The position numbers and the translations under genes were made by a program. A model generated the notes under the pieces. The model had not been told where the DNA came from. It did no database searches and saw nothing but the letters and a program-made list of their open reading frames with translations. Of a stretch of 33,340 nt of DNA, positions 24,222 to 31,567 are shown one piece after another. Each line of letters opens with the position of its first letter. The stretch's first letter is position 1. Origin of the DNA: Ruminococcus sp. (GTDB taxonomy: Bacteria; Bacillota; Clostridia; Oscillospirales; Ruminococcaceae); the NCBI GenBank assembly GCA_021205185.1, contig JAJPYB010000005.1:1-33340 (forward strand). Direction: 5' to 3'.

Positions 24222-24372
24222 TGTTTTTTACTCCTTTCACAACATACATTTCAAGCGCAGGGCTTGAAAAGACTAATATATTATGCCGAGCAAGCAAGCT
24301 CGGGTTAGTCTAAAATTAAAATTCTCCGCCTGCTAAGGGAATTACGTCCTATTGCGGCGATGATATATTTAT
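24222..24372 (-). promoter_or_regulatory. Structured 5' leader of pckG
   Basis: From the predicted start to the ATG there are about 150 nt with at least two clean hairpins. One has CCGAGC/GCTCGG around 24290-24302, extended by outer AGACTAA/TTAGTCT pairing. The other is a perfect 8-bp stem TTTCAAGC/GCTTGAAA at about 24248-24268, close to the Shine-Dalgarno. No riboswitch class recognised. The stems may stabilise the message or control access to the ribosome site. Confidence 0.45.
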
Positions 24373-24378
24373 GAGTTT

Positions 24379-24407
24379 ATTATACCCAATTTTCCTGATA
24401 ATGTCAA
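24379..24407 (-). promoter_or_regulatory. Consensus sigma-A promoter of pckG
   Basis: Perfect TTGACA (24407-24402), 17-bp spacer, perfect TATAAT (24384-24379). The stretch 24408-24594 behind it is AT-rich and holds nothing I can recognise. Confidence 0.85.
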
Positions 24408-24594
24408 CAGCATTTTCGTTAAATAATTAACAATGGCAGCAATACTTTTTGTGCAACTTTTAAAAAGTGTCAGATTTACACCACAAAAAGCACAAAAATC
24501 AGTGATAACATTATTCTCGGCGGCATATTCTTAGACAGAGAATTCAAAGCCTTAAAAAATTCCCTATTTTACAAGCTATTCGCAAAAATATAGT

Positions 24595-24623
24595 TTGACA
24601 AAATTCTCTGCTTCTAGTATAAT
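24595..24623 (+). promoter_or_regulatory. Consensus sigma-A promoter of SH3b protein gene
   Basis: Perfect TTGACA (24595-24600), 17 bp, perfect TATAAT (24618-24623). The leader has a small perfect hairpin, AGGGTTTT/AAAACCCT, at 24647-24664. Confidence 0.85.
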
Positions 24624-24706
24624 AGATGTATATAGAAAAAGAGAAGAGGGTTTTGTAAAACCCTGAAGAGAAACAACAAAAGAAAATGAAAAGGAGAATA
24701 AAGTCT

Positions 24707-25258
24707 ATGAGCAGCAATTCAAAGAAGAACAACACTGTTGGTCTTATCGTATTTGTTGTCGTATTTGTAGTAGTGGTTTTTATTATCTTCTTTTTGATGA
24801 GAGCTGTATTTTCAAGCTCGTCAAGCACTACGACATCAGGCACAACAGTATCGTTTCAGACAAAGGAAACTACAACAACTACCACAACCACGCAAGCTAC
24901 CGATTCGGACGACGATTCAGACGATGGTTCAGACAGCGATTCAAGCGATAGTGACAGCTACAGCACATATTACGAAATGACAGTAAGCTCAGACGTTAAT
25001 GTAAGAAGCGGACCAAGCTCAGACTATGAGCAAATCGGCGTTTTATCCGCTGGTGAAACTGTTAAGGTTATCGGCGAATCTTACGGCTGGTATCAGATTG
25101 ATTACGACGGCAACACAGAGGCTTATGTTTACTCATCATATCTGACAGGCGATTCACCGTATACAACTACAACTACTACCGCTTATTATACAGCGACTAC
25201 AACAACCACAACCTATAATTATTACAGCGACGACGAGGACGGTTATTACGCTGAGTAG
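24707..25258 (+). CDS. Membrane-anchored SH3b-domain surface protein
   Basis: A 183-residue protein with one N-terminal membrane anchor (about 10-32), a Ser/Thr linker with poly-Thr, an Asp/Ser-rich stretch, then a bacterial SH3 domain (about 88-148: MTVSSDVNVRSGPSSDYEQI ... YGWYQIDYDGNTEAYVYSSYL). The C-terminus alternates poly-Thr with YY pairs and ends DDEDGYYAE. SH3b domains bind cell-wall peptides, so a wall-associated role is likely; no catalytic domain is present. ATG 24707 is chosen because AAGGAG at 24691-24696 precedes it and the in-frame 24686 ATG lies before that site. It resembles the 12496 protein in composition (Thr, Asp, Tyr-rich ends) but not in topology. Confidence 0.8.
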   Translation: MSSNSKKNNTVGLIVFVVVFVVVVFIIFFLMRAVFSSSSSTTTSGTTVSFQTKETTTTTTTTQATDSDDDSDDGSDSDSSDSDSYSTYYEMTVSSDVNVRSGPSSDYEQIGVLSAGETVKVIGESYGWYQIDYDGNTEAYVYSSYLTGDSPYTTTTTTAYYTATTTTTTYNYYSDDEDGYYAE

Positions 25259-25285
25259 TCTTTTAAAAACCAAATACAAAAATTT

Positions 25286-25316
25286 ACTGCACGAAAAAAG
25301 CTTCGTGCAGTTTTTT
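25286..25316. terminator. Bidirectional terminator
   Basis: A perfect 10-bp stem ACTGCACGAA/TTCGTGCAGT (25286-25295 with 25302-25311) and a T-run on plus; AAATTTTTG on minus also suits rnr. Confidence 0.85.
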
Positions 25317-25326
25317 GTTGCGTTTA

Positions 25327-27468
25327 TTATTCAATCTTTTTCACAAAGGAAAAATCTACGTTTCCCTCTGAGATGTTACAGCTTTCGATTTTTACCGTTA
25401 CCCTCTCTCCGACAGAATAGCTGTCGCCCGACGTTTTGTTTTTTAACGTCAGGAGATTGTCAACGTAATACTCTCCCTCGCTAAGGCTTTTTGTTCTTAC
25501 CAATCCCTCGCAGGTATTGTCAAGCATTACAAAAAATCCGAAATCCATAACTGAACAGATAACTCCGTCCGCCTGCTCGCCTGTCATTGTTGACAGGTAC
25601 TCCGCCTTGTAGCAGTCGTTGCAGCTTCGCTCGACGCTTAAAGCTATGATTTCCGCTTCGCTCGAACGACTTGAAGCGGCGTATACGAACTTGTTAAATC
25701 TCGCTCTTGTAAGACCGCTGTCCTGAGTTTCTAAATAGTCGCTCATAATTCTGTGAACGGCAAGGTCGGGGTATCTTCTTATTGGGGAGGTAAAATGAGC
25801 GTAATTGTCTAGTGCCAGACCGAAGTGCCCTAGCTCCTCCTCGCTGTATCTCGCCTTTGACATACTTCTTAAAACAAGCGAATTTATGGCAATAGCAGAC
25901 GGCTTACCCTTTACATATTCAAGAACCTTGCTTAAGTCCTTCGGCGACACGCCGTCTTCAAAGCTGTGCGGAATGTTTAGCAGACTTAATATTTCACCGA
26001 GCGTAGATATTTTTTCTCCGTCCGGCTTTTCGTGAACTCTGTAAACAAACGGCAGGTCATTATCCCTTGCAAACCTTGCAGCAGACTCGTTTGCCATCAG
26101 CATAAAATCCTCGATAATCTCCTCGCTTTCTCCCCTCTCGTGAGGTAAAACGCCAACGCAAACGTCGTTTTCGTCAATTACTACTGCGCCTTCAATGCTT
26201 TCAATTTGAGGTGCGCCACGCTCAAGTCTGTTTTTCTTAAGCTTTCCCGCTAGCTCCCTCATCACCTCAAAGCTATCGCTTACCTCCTTGTACTTATCTC
26301 TCAGGTCGCTCGCTTCACTTCCCAACAAAAGCTCGTTTATCTCACTGTAAACACCCTTTACCCTTGAACGAATAACCGTCTTTTTAAAGTCGTAGCTTAA
26401 AAGATGACCACTGTTATCAATTTCCATCAGGCAGGAAAAAGCAAGCCTGTCCTCTCCCTCATTCAGCGAACAAATTCCGTTTGACAAAACCTTTGGCAGC
26501 ATTGGCACCACCTTGTTTGCGTAATAGACGCTTGTCCCTCTGTTGAAAGCTTCGTTGTCAAGCTCGCTTTTTGGCTTGACGTAGTGGGAAACGTCGGCTA
26601 TATGCACGCCGAGCTTGTAGCCGTTTTTAGTTCTTTCAACGCTTATTGCATCGTCAATGTCCTTAGTGTGCGCACTATCTATAGTAAAGATTTTTTCTTC
26701 TCTTAAATCGAGTCTGTTTTTAAGCTCTCGGGAAATTTCATTGTAGTTGGAAACCTCGTCGGCATTTTTTAAAACCTCGTCTGAAAACTCAGCGGTAATT
26801 CCGTTTACAGCAAGTATTCCCTCAGCGCAGACTGCCGCCCTCTGTGAGCTTCCTAAATTTGAAACAATCTCACATCTATGCTCGCTGTGGCGCTTGCCAC
26901 GCTTTATGATTTTTGCAAGCACCTTATCGCCTGAGCTCAGTCTATAATCCAGCGGATTTTCAAAAATAATCTCGTATTGAGGGAACATATCAGGAATTAA
27001 AAGCGAGAAGTTTTCACCGATTACAACGCCTGTAAACAAGCTGAAATTCTCCTCGACAATTTCAACTACCTCGCCCTCCGGCGAATCGCCTCTTGAGCTT
27101 TTAAATATTTTAAGCTTTACCTTGTCGCCAGGCAGCGCACCTAAAAGATTCCTTCCGGAGATAAATACCTCCTCGTCTGTGTCCTCAAGTCTTGCAAATC
27201 CAAACGTCTTTCCAAGCTTTACGATTTTTCCGACAACCGTTTTCTTTGTGCCAGCAAGCGAAATTCCCTTTTGGTCCTCGACTATTACATTATCTCTCTT
27301 TAGCTTTTCCAAAGCCTTGGTAAACTCGGTAAAGTCAAACTGCTTTCCTCTCATATCCTTTAAAAGCGTCTTGTACTTTACCTTTTTTGGCGCACGCTTT
27401 TTGAGATATTCCACAATCTTCTTTGTGTAGTTTATCTTTTTTGCGCCCTTTGATTTTTTCTTTTTCAT
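25327..27468 (-). CDS. rnr: Ribonuclease R
   Basis: A 3'-to-5' processive exoribonuclease that degrades structured RNA. Order: a winged-helix N-terminus with a lysine-rich head, cold-shock/OB domains (about 70-210), the RNB catalytic domain with the metal Asp cluster in TIDSAHTKDIDDAI (about 260; D at +0, +6, +8 and +9 as in the family), FTSPIRRYPDL near 555-570, and a C-terminal S1 domain (about 630-711). Length 713 is normal. It usually lies with secG and smpB; secG is upstream, but a terminator lies between them and no smpB follows. ATG 27468 has GAGAGG upstream at a rather long spacing. Confidence 0.96.
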   Translation of the reverse strand: MKKKKSKGAKKINYTKKIVEYLKKRAPKKVKYKTLLKDMRGKQFDFTEFTKALEKLKRDNVIVEDQKGISLAGTKKTVVGKIVKLGKTFGFARLEDTDEEVFISGRNLLGALPGDKVKLKIFKSSRGDSPEGEVVEIVEENFSLFTGVVIGENFSLLIPDMFPQYEIIFENPLDYRLSSGDKVLAKIIKRGKRHSEHRCEIVSNLGSSQRAAVCAEGILAVNGITAEFSDEVLKNADEVSNYNEISRELKNRLDLREEKIFTIDSAHTKDIDDAISVERTKNGYKLGVHIADVSHYVKPKSELDNEAFNRGTSVYYANKVVPMLPKVLSNGICSLNEGEDRLAFSCLMEIDNSGHLLSYDFKKTVIRSRVKGVYSEINELLLGSEASDLRDKYKEVSDSFEVMRELAGKLKKNRLERGAPQIESIEGAVVIDENDVCVGVLPHERGESEEIIEDFMLMANESAARFARDNDLPFVYRVHEKPDGEKISTLGEILSLLNIPHSFEDGVSPKDLSKVLEYVKGKPSAIAINSLVLRSMSKARYSEEELGHFGLALDNYAHFTSPIRRYPDLAVHRIMSDYLETQDSGLTRARFNKFVYAASSRSSEAEIIALSVERSCNDCYKAEYLSTMTGEQADGVICSVMDFGFFVMLDNTCEGLVRTKSLSEGEYYVDNLLTLKNKTSGDSYSVGERVTVKIESCNISEGNVDFSFVKKIE

Positions 27469-27517
27469 CTTTTCTTTTTACCTCTCTTAAATATCCTTCC
27501 CCAAAAATCGCAAAAAA

Positions 27518-27542
27518 AGAAGCTGCCTTATCGACAGCCTCT
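27518..27542 (-). terminator. Terminator between secG and rnr
   Basis: A 10-bp stem with two G-U pairs (27518-27527 with 27533-27542), then TTTTTTT read on minus. It should limit readthrough from secG to rnr. Confidence 0.75.
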
Positions 27543-27550
27543 TAAACCTA

Positions 27551-27802
27551 TCAAAGTCTGTAATCTATAAAGTTTACGACAAGCGTTACCACGAAAAGTA
27601 TTACCGCCGCAATTTTGGTTATGCGGGAAAGCTTTGCGTCACGGGTTCTGCTCTTGTTTGTCGCATAGAACGAGTCGTTTGAACCGCCTCCGATTGCCGA
27701 ATTGAGTCCCTGCTCCTTACTTTCCTGAACCAAAACGATTATGATAATAGCAATACAGCTTAACAGCAATAAAATGCCGCTGATAATTTCAAGAGTTGAC
27801 AT
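27551..27802 (-). CDS. secG: Protein translocase subunit SecG
   Basis: An 83-residue subunit of the SecYEG channel with two membrane helices (about 6-24 and 60-78). The loop with VLVQESKEQGLNSAIGGGSN is the family signature. ATG 27802 has GGAGG ten bases upstream. Confidence 0.95.
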   Translation of the reverse strand: MSTLEIISGILLLLSCIAIIIIVLVQESKEQGLNSAIGGGSNDSFYATNKSRTRDAKLSRITKIAAVILFVVTLVVNFIDYRL

Positions 27803-27854
27803 ATTTTAAAAACCTCCGTAATAATTGTAATCCGCTATCGAACAACTAGTAATG

Positions 27855-27883
27855 AGTATAGCACATTATTTTGGAAAATTCAA
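27855..27883 (-). promoter_or_regulatory. secG promoter
   Basis: TTGAAT (27883-27878), 17 bp, TATACT (27860-27855) on minus. Confidence 0.65.
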
Positions 27884-27926
27884 GGGTTTTTTCGATTTTT
27901 TCAAATTTTCTTAATTTTTGCAAAAA

Positions 27927-27976
27927 ACAGGCTTTAATAACAAAAAAGCCTGTCTCTTGAGGGTTTCAAGAGACAG
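27927..27976 (-). terminator. Two overlapping terminators after Cys-rich gene
   Basis: Read on minus, a perfect 11-bp stem (27976-27966 with 27960-27950) ends in GCTTTTTTG. Part of its right arm then pairs again in a second stem (27953-27945 with 27935-27927), followed by TTTTTTG. The two hairpins share bases, so they form in turn. Confidence 0.75.
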
Positions 27977-27998
27977 ACTCTGAACGGCGTTTCTAATA

Positions 27999-28256
27999 CT
28001 ATTCAGCTGCATCCTCTGTAGCTTCAGCAGGCTTTTTCTCAGCCTCTTCAGCCTTTTCCTCAGGCTCGTCAGCGCAGCACTCGTCACAATCATCATAGCA
28101 ATCAGAACAGCAGCAATCATCGAAGCACTCGTCGTCAAAGTCCTCCTCGTAATCATACTGCTCCTTTTCGTTCTTCTTCTTAAAGAAAACTGCAACAGCA
28201 GCTGCAACTGCAGCTAAAACAGCCAAAAATCCTATAACCTTAAAAAACTTATCCAT
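27999..28256 (-). CDS. Small Cys-rich acidic membrane protein
   Basis: An 85-residue protein: one N-terminal membrane helix (about 6-25), basic KKKNEK, then a Tyr/Glu/Asp segment with eight cysteines within about 20 residues (ECFDDCCCSDCYDDCDECC), and an E/K/A tail. I know no named family. Cysteine density with interleaved Asp resembles metal-binding proteins, so a membrane-tethered metal trap is one idea. By the positive-inside rule the tail is probably cytoplasmic, where cysteines stay reduced. ATG 28256 has AAAGGAG eight bases upstream; the in-frame GTG 28265 overlaps that site. It has its own promoter and a double terminator, implying firm, independent expression. Confidence 0.7.
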   Translation of the reverse strand: MDKFFKVIGFLAVLAAVAAAVAVFFKKKNEKEQYDYEEDFDDECFDDCCCSDCYDDCDECCADEPEEKAEEAEKKPAEATEDAAE

Positions 28257-28298
28257 GATTAACACTCCTTTTCGCCATCTGGCTTGAATTTCAATTTA

Positions 28299-28327
28299 AG
28301 TATATCACATCATTGCAAATATTGCAA
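28299..28327 (-). promoter_or_regulatory. Promoter of Cys-rich gene
   Basis: TTGCAA (28327-28322), 17 bp, TATACT (28304-28299) on minus. Confidence 0.65.
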
Positions 28328-28395
28328 GCAGTTTAAAAATCTTTTTGACGTTTTCTCTACTACTTTATGCACTTACCCAGCTGTTTATTCTTATC

Positions 28396-29148
28396 TTAAA
28401 CATTGCTACCGCACTTGGTACAGAACTTTGAGTCCTTACTTAATGGCGCTCCGCAGTTTGTGCAATATGCAATCTCCTGCTTTGGTATTGAAGCTGTTGG
28501 CTGGGAAATGACGCTCTGACGTCCCAAGGTCTTCGTTGGCTCAACCTCCTCTGTAAATCTCTCAAGCGAGAAGGAAAGCGTAACAAGTCCTATACAGAAC
28601 AAAATGTGAGCTAAAATTCCTGTAATGCTTAAATAGCTTGTAGTCTCAGTAGCTCCAAGCAAAATTACGCAAATCAGCTTTACTGTTATTGAAATCAGAA
28701 TCGTAAAGCCGAGCATTCTTCCATTCTTGATTACCCCATAGAATGTAAGCGTCATCACCATAATCAAAGCGATATGGGCGCACATAACAATGCTTCTGGT
28801 GATTATCTCCACAACAGCGTTATCAGGTGTGAAAACGAAGCCGTAAATATCGCCCAAAAGTGCTCCGCCTGCCCAGATGAAATACGGAATGCTAAGCATC
28901 ATTCCCTTCTTCTTTGCAAAGCAAATGCTGAATAGCGCAAAGCAAATCGGAATCAATAGCGGTAAATTAAGCGCAAAGGTTTCAAAAATTCCAAATCCTG
29001 TTCCGTTAACACGAACTCTTACCTGAACGTCGCTCGATAAAACCACTTCGATTTTTAAAATACTCAAAAACGAAGCTACCATAAAAATTACACCGGCAAT
29101 AATGTCCGTTCTTGAATCCTTTCTCTGACCTAAATATTCCCTCGTCAT
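28396..29148 (-). CDS. Polytopic membrane protein with C-terminal zinc ribbon
   Basis: A 250-residue protein with about six membrane helices and a C-terminal zinc ribbon, YCTNCGAPLSKDSKFCTKCG (CxxC...CxxC). Such ribbon-tailed membrane proteins are common in Clostridia and their function is mostly unknown. ATG 29148 is chosen because GAGGAGG lies seven bases upstream; the open frame extends to 29244, but that part precedes or overlaps the promoter region. No clear hairpin follows its stop. Confidence 0.75.
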   Translation of the reverse strand: MTREYLGQRKDSRTDIIAGVIFMVASFLSILKIEVVLSSDVQVRVRVNGTGFGIFETFALNLPLLIPICFALFSICFAKKKGMMLSIPYFIWAGGALLGDIYGFVFTPDNAVVEIITRSIVMCAHIALIMVMTLTFYGVIKNGRMLGFTILISITVKLICVILLGATETTSYLSITGILAHILFCIGLVTLSFSLERFTEEVEPTKTLGRQSVISQPTASIPKQEIAYCTNCGAPLSKDSKFCTKCGSNV

Positions 29149-29203
29149 ATATATTCCTCCTCGTATTGAAAATATACTTTTTGCGTTTGAACCTCTTACT
29201 TTG

Positions 29204-29232
29204 ATTATACACTTAAAGCTCCCGATTGTCAA
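29204..29232 (-). promoter_or_regulatory. Consensus promoter of zinc-ribbon protein gene
   Basis: Perfect TTGACA (29232-29227), 17 bp, perfect TATAAT (29209-29204) on minus. Confidence 0.85.
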
Positions 29233-29269
29233 TATTTCACACAAATTTTAACAAGCCTTGCAAAAACGC

Positions 29270-29298
29270 TTGCTTTTTTACTTTCTTAGTGATATAAT
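29270..29298 (+). promoter_or_regulatory. tRNA-Ala promoter
   Basis: TTGCTT (29270-29275), 17 bp, TATAAT (29293-29298), 14 bp before the tRNA. With the element inserted, no terminator follows the tRNA, so transcripts may enter the recombinase gene in antisense. Confidence 0.7.
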
Positions 29299-29312
29299 AA
29301 AACACGGCATTC

Positions 29313-29388
29313 GGGCCCATAGCTCAGCTGGGAGAGTGCCGCGTTCGCAATGCGGAGGTCGAGGGTTCGATCCCCTTTGGGTCCACCA
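29313..29388 (+). tRNA. tRNA-Ala, anticodon CGC
   Basis: A 76-nt gene with encoded CCA. The acceptor stem is GGGCCCA/TGGGTCC and includes the G3-U70 pair that marks alanine tRNAs. The anticodon loop TT-CGC-AA lies between CCGCG and TGCGG, and the T-arm is GAGGG-TTCGATC-CCCTT. It serves as the integration site of the element to its right. Confidence 0.95.
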
Positions 29389-30835
29389 AAGCAAAGTCAG
29401 TACAAACTTTTTGCATTTCTGAAAGATTGTACACTATATCTATGCTAATATCGTCGTCATTTATATCTGTGACGACGATTTTGTTTATAAACGTGTCTAT
29501 GATTTTAGCATAAAAGTCCTCATTTGGGGTTCGGACTGTCGATAAGGTCTTAAGCCAGTATGCGATTTGCTCCTCTGTGAGGACGGGCTTTTTTATGCCC
29601 TCACGGTCTATCTGTATCTCCAAGTCCTCTTTTTCCGCTTCAAGGTCTAGTAGCCTTTGCTTAGTCGTGGGTGTATATACGCCGTCCTCGATAGCCTGTG
29701 AGAGATTTTTCAGCTTTTTGTCTACGTCTTTAAGCTTTGCTTTTAAGTCTTGCAAGACGCTGTCGTTTTCTGCCTCACGCCGCATACCAGCCGCCGCCTG
29801 AATCGCTATATCTTTTATGACGTCGTCTGTCAGGATTTCCTGCACAGTATAGTCTATCACAACTTTTTCAAGCCAGTCCTTATGGACTGGTCTTTTTTTG
29901 CACTCGCCGCCTTTTTTTCTGTCAAGGCACTTATAGTAGTAGTACACACGCCCATTATGTGACCGTCCGCTCTCTCCGACCATCGACCGCCCGCAATGAC
30001 CGCAAAAAAGCTTAGTCGTGAGCAAAAAGTTGACGTCCGTCTTATAGTGTCCTTTGTGTCGCTTGTTTTTTTGCACTTGTATCGCCACCCTGTCAAAAGT
30101 ATCTTTGCTTACTATCGCTGGTACGCCGCCCTCTATATCCACCTCGCCAAAGTGATACAGCCCGTAGTACATACGATTAGTGAGCATTTTGTATATAGCG
30201 GAGTGCTGGAAAGGGTTGCCCGCTTTAGTCTTATAGCCTTTCGAGTTTAAAATTTCTACAATTTCTGTTTGCTTTTTACCCTGTAGGTATAAGTCAAAGA
30301 CAAGCTTTACGCCCTCAGCTTCCACGGGGTCTATCTGATAGTGCTTGTCTACTATCCTATATCCAAAAGGCGCACGCATCTGCGCTATGCACTTTAAGGC
30401 ACTATCTTTCATACCACGCTTTACACCTCGTGAGAGATTTTGAGAGTAGTACTCCGCATACCCTTCAAGCACGCTTTCCAAGATGATACCCTCAGGCGTG
30501 TCTGGTAGCGGCTGCTTTGCATAGTATACCTTCACGCCATTTTTTTTGAGCTTTGCTTTGTATATAGCACTATCATATCTGTTTCGAGCAAAGCGGTCAA
30601 GTGTATACATTATGACCGCCTGAAAAGCACCGCTTTCACTATCCTTTATCATCTGCTGAAAAGCAGGGCGATTATCAGTACGCCCTGATATCGCCCTGTC
30701 GCAGTACTCGTCCAAGACTATAAAGCCATTTTTTAGAGCATAGTCGTGACACTCTCTGAGCTGTCCTTCTATGCTTTCTTCCCTTTGTGCGTGAGAGGAG
30801 TACCTTGCATATATAACTGCTTTTATCTTATCCAT
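29324..30835 (-). CDS. Large serine recombinase (element integrase)
   Basis: Catalyses integration and excision of the element. The N-terminal resolvase domain has YARYSS (catalytic Ser13) and DRFARNRYDSA; then the recombinase domain (about 155-265), a zinc ribbon (LFCGHCGRSM ... CLDRKKGGECKK, about 278-325) and a coiled coil (about 365-410). The last residues, VDPKGIEPSTSALRTRHSPS, are the translation of the reverse strand of tRNA-Ala, and the stop TGA lies in the tRNA D-arm. So the frame ends in host-type sequence at the junction. ATG 30835 is three bases after the upstream lipoprotein stop, with GAGGGATAA acting as ribosome site and stop together. It is the last gene of the repressor operon. 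Confidence 0.93.
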   Translation of the reverse strand: MDKIKAVIYARYSSHAQREESIEGQLRECHDYALKNGFIVLDEYCDRAISGRTDNRPAFQQMIKDSESGAFQAVIMYTLDRFARNRYDSAIYKAKLKKNGVKVYYAKQPLPDTPEGIILESVLEGYAEYYSQNLSRGVKRGMKDSALKCIAQMRAPFGYRIVDKHYQIDPVEAEGVKLVFDLYLQGKKQTEIVEILNSKGYKTKAGNPFQHSAIYKMLTNRMYYGLYHFGEVDIEGGVPAIVSKDTFDRVAIQVQKNKRHKGHYKTDVNFLLTTKLFCGHCGRSMVGESGRSHNGRVYYYYKCLDRKKGGECKKRPVHKDWLEKVVIDYTVQEILTDDVIKDIAIQAAAGMRREAENDSVLQDLKAKLKDVDKKLKNLSQAIEDGVYTPTTKQRLLDLEAEKEDLEIQIDREGIKKPVLTEEQIAYWLKTLSTVRTPNEDFYAKIIDTFINKIVVTDINDDDISIDIVYNLSEMQKVCTDFALVDPKGIEPSTSALRTRHSPS

Positions 30836-30838
30836 AGC

Positions 30839-31225
30839 TTATCCCTCGTAGTAAGCGTCACGCATAAGTTCAATTTTTTCAGTTTTATCTTCATCAATGA
30901 ACTTTTTGACCTCATTTATGTGGCACTCTGTGTAAAAGACGTGGTCTTTCTCTGTGACAGCATAGTCGTCGGCGTTTTCTGTCGGCACGGTAACTTCATC
31001 CACCGCCTTATCATCGAGGGCGGCAGTTCTGTCATACAGAGCGTCCAGCTCTTCATATGCTTCATCCTTATCCATTTTATCTTTTAAGTAATCGTTGCAT
31101 ACCTCGCCTATATCTGCTTCAATCTCTGATAGCTCTTCCTCGACCGTCAGCTCTTCGTCCTCGCCACAGGCTGTAAAAGCTAAGAGCGATACAGCCGCCA
31201 GTAATAACGCTAAAATTTTTTTCAT
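30839..31225 (-). CDS. Small element-borne lipoprotein, copy 2
   Basis: A 128-residue protein with lipobox FTAC (lipidated C20) and a mature acidic helical domain. Its centre, ELSEIEADIGEVCNDYL ... DEAYEELDALYDR, aligns with the neighbouring lipoprotein at 31229, showing that the two are paralogues. It has an extra C-terminal stretch with VFYTECHINEVKKFI. It ends YYEG-stop; those last bases (GAGGGATAA) form the ribosome site of the recombinase gene. Lipoproteins between the integrase and repressor genes of phages, such as Ltp of Streptococcus phage TP-J34, block entry of related phages; that role here is inference from position. Confidence 0.8.
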   Translation of the reverse strand: MKKILALLLAAVSLLAFTACGEDEELTVEEELSEIEADIGEVCNDYLKDKMDKDEAYEELDALYDRTAALDDKAVDEVTVPTENADDYAVTEKDHVFYTECHINEVKKFIDEDKTEKIELMRDAYYEG

Positions 31226-31228
31226 TTT

Positions 31229-31564
31229 TTACTCCTCATAATACTTTTCTTTAATCTCTTGTATATCGTCGATTTCGCCGTCGTCGATATTAAATTTAAA
31301 AAGCGAAATTTTTGTTTCGACTGCTGATACGTCCCACTCCTCTAAATCGGTTGCTTCGTCTTCAAGAGCTTCGGCTCTTGCTTCTAAAATGTCCAATTTT
31401 TCGATTGCTTCGTCCCCTGTGACCTCCGCACTCAGATAGTCGTTTGCAAGATTGCCCAAAATATCTTCGATATCTTCCAATTCTTTAGCCACATCGGACT
31501 TTCCGCAAGCCGCAAGGGTAAAAATCGTTAAAGCAGCTAGTAATAATGCAAAAAACCTTTTCAT
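31229..31564 (-). CDS. Small element-borne lipoprotein, copy 1
   Basis: A 111-residue protein with lipobox LAAC (lipidated C20), then an acidic, probably all-helical domain: ELEDIEDILGNLANDYL ... DEAIEKLDILEARAEALEDEA. It aligns with the copy at 30839, including the C-terminal YYEE that doubles as the next gene's GAGGAG ribosome site. The start ATG lies three bases after the repressor stop, and the repressor's last codons GTG GAG GAG TAA supply its Shine-Dalgarno. No enzyme motif. Function unknown; see the copy-2 entry for the exclusion idea. Confidence 0.8.
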   Translation of the reverse strand: MKRFFALLLAALTIFTLAACGKSDVAKELEDIEDILGNLANDYLSAEVTGDEAIEKLDILEARAEALEDEATDLEEWDVSAVETKISLFKFNIDDGEIDDIQEIKEKYYEE

Positions 31565-31567
31565 TTT

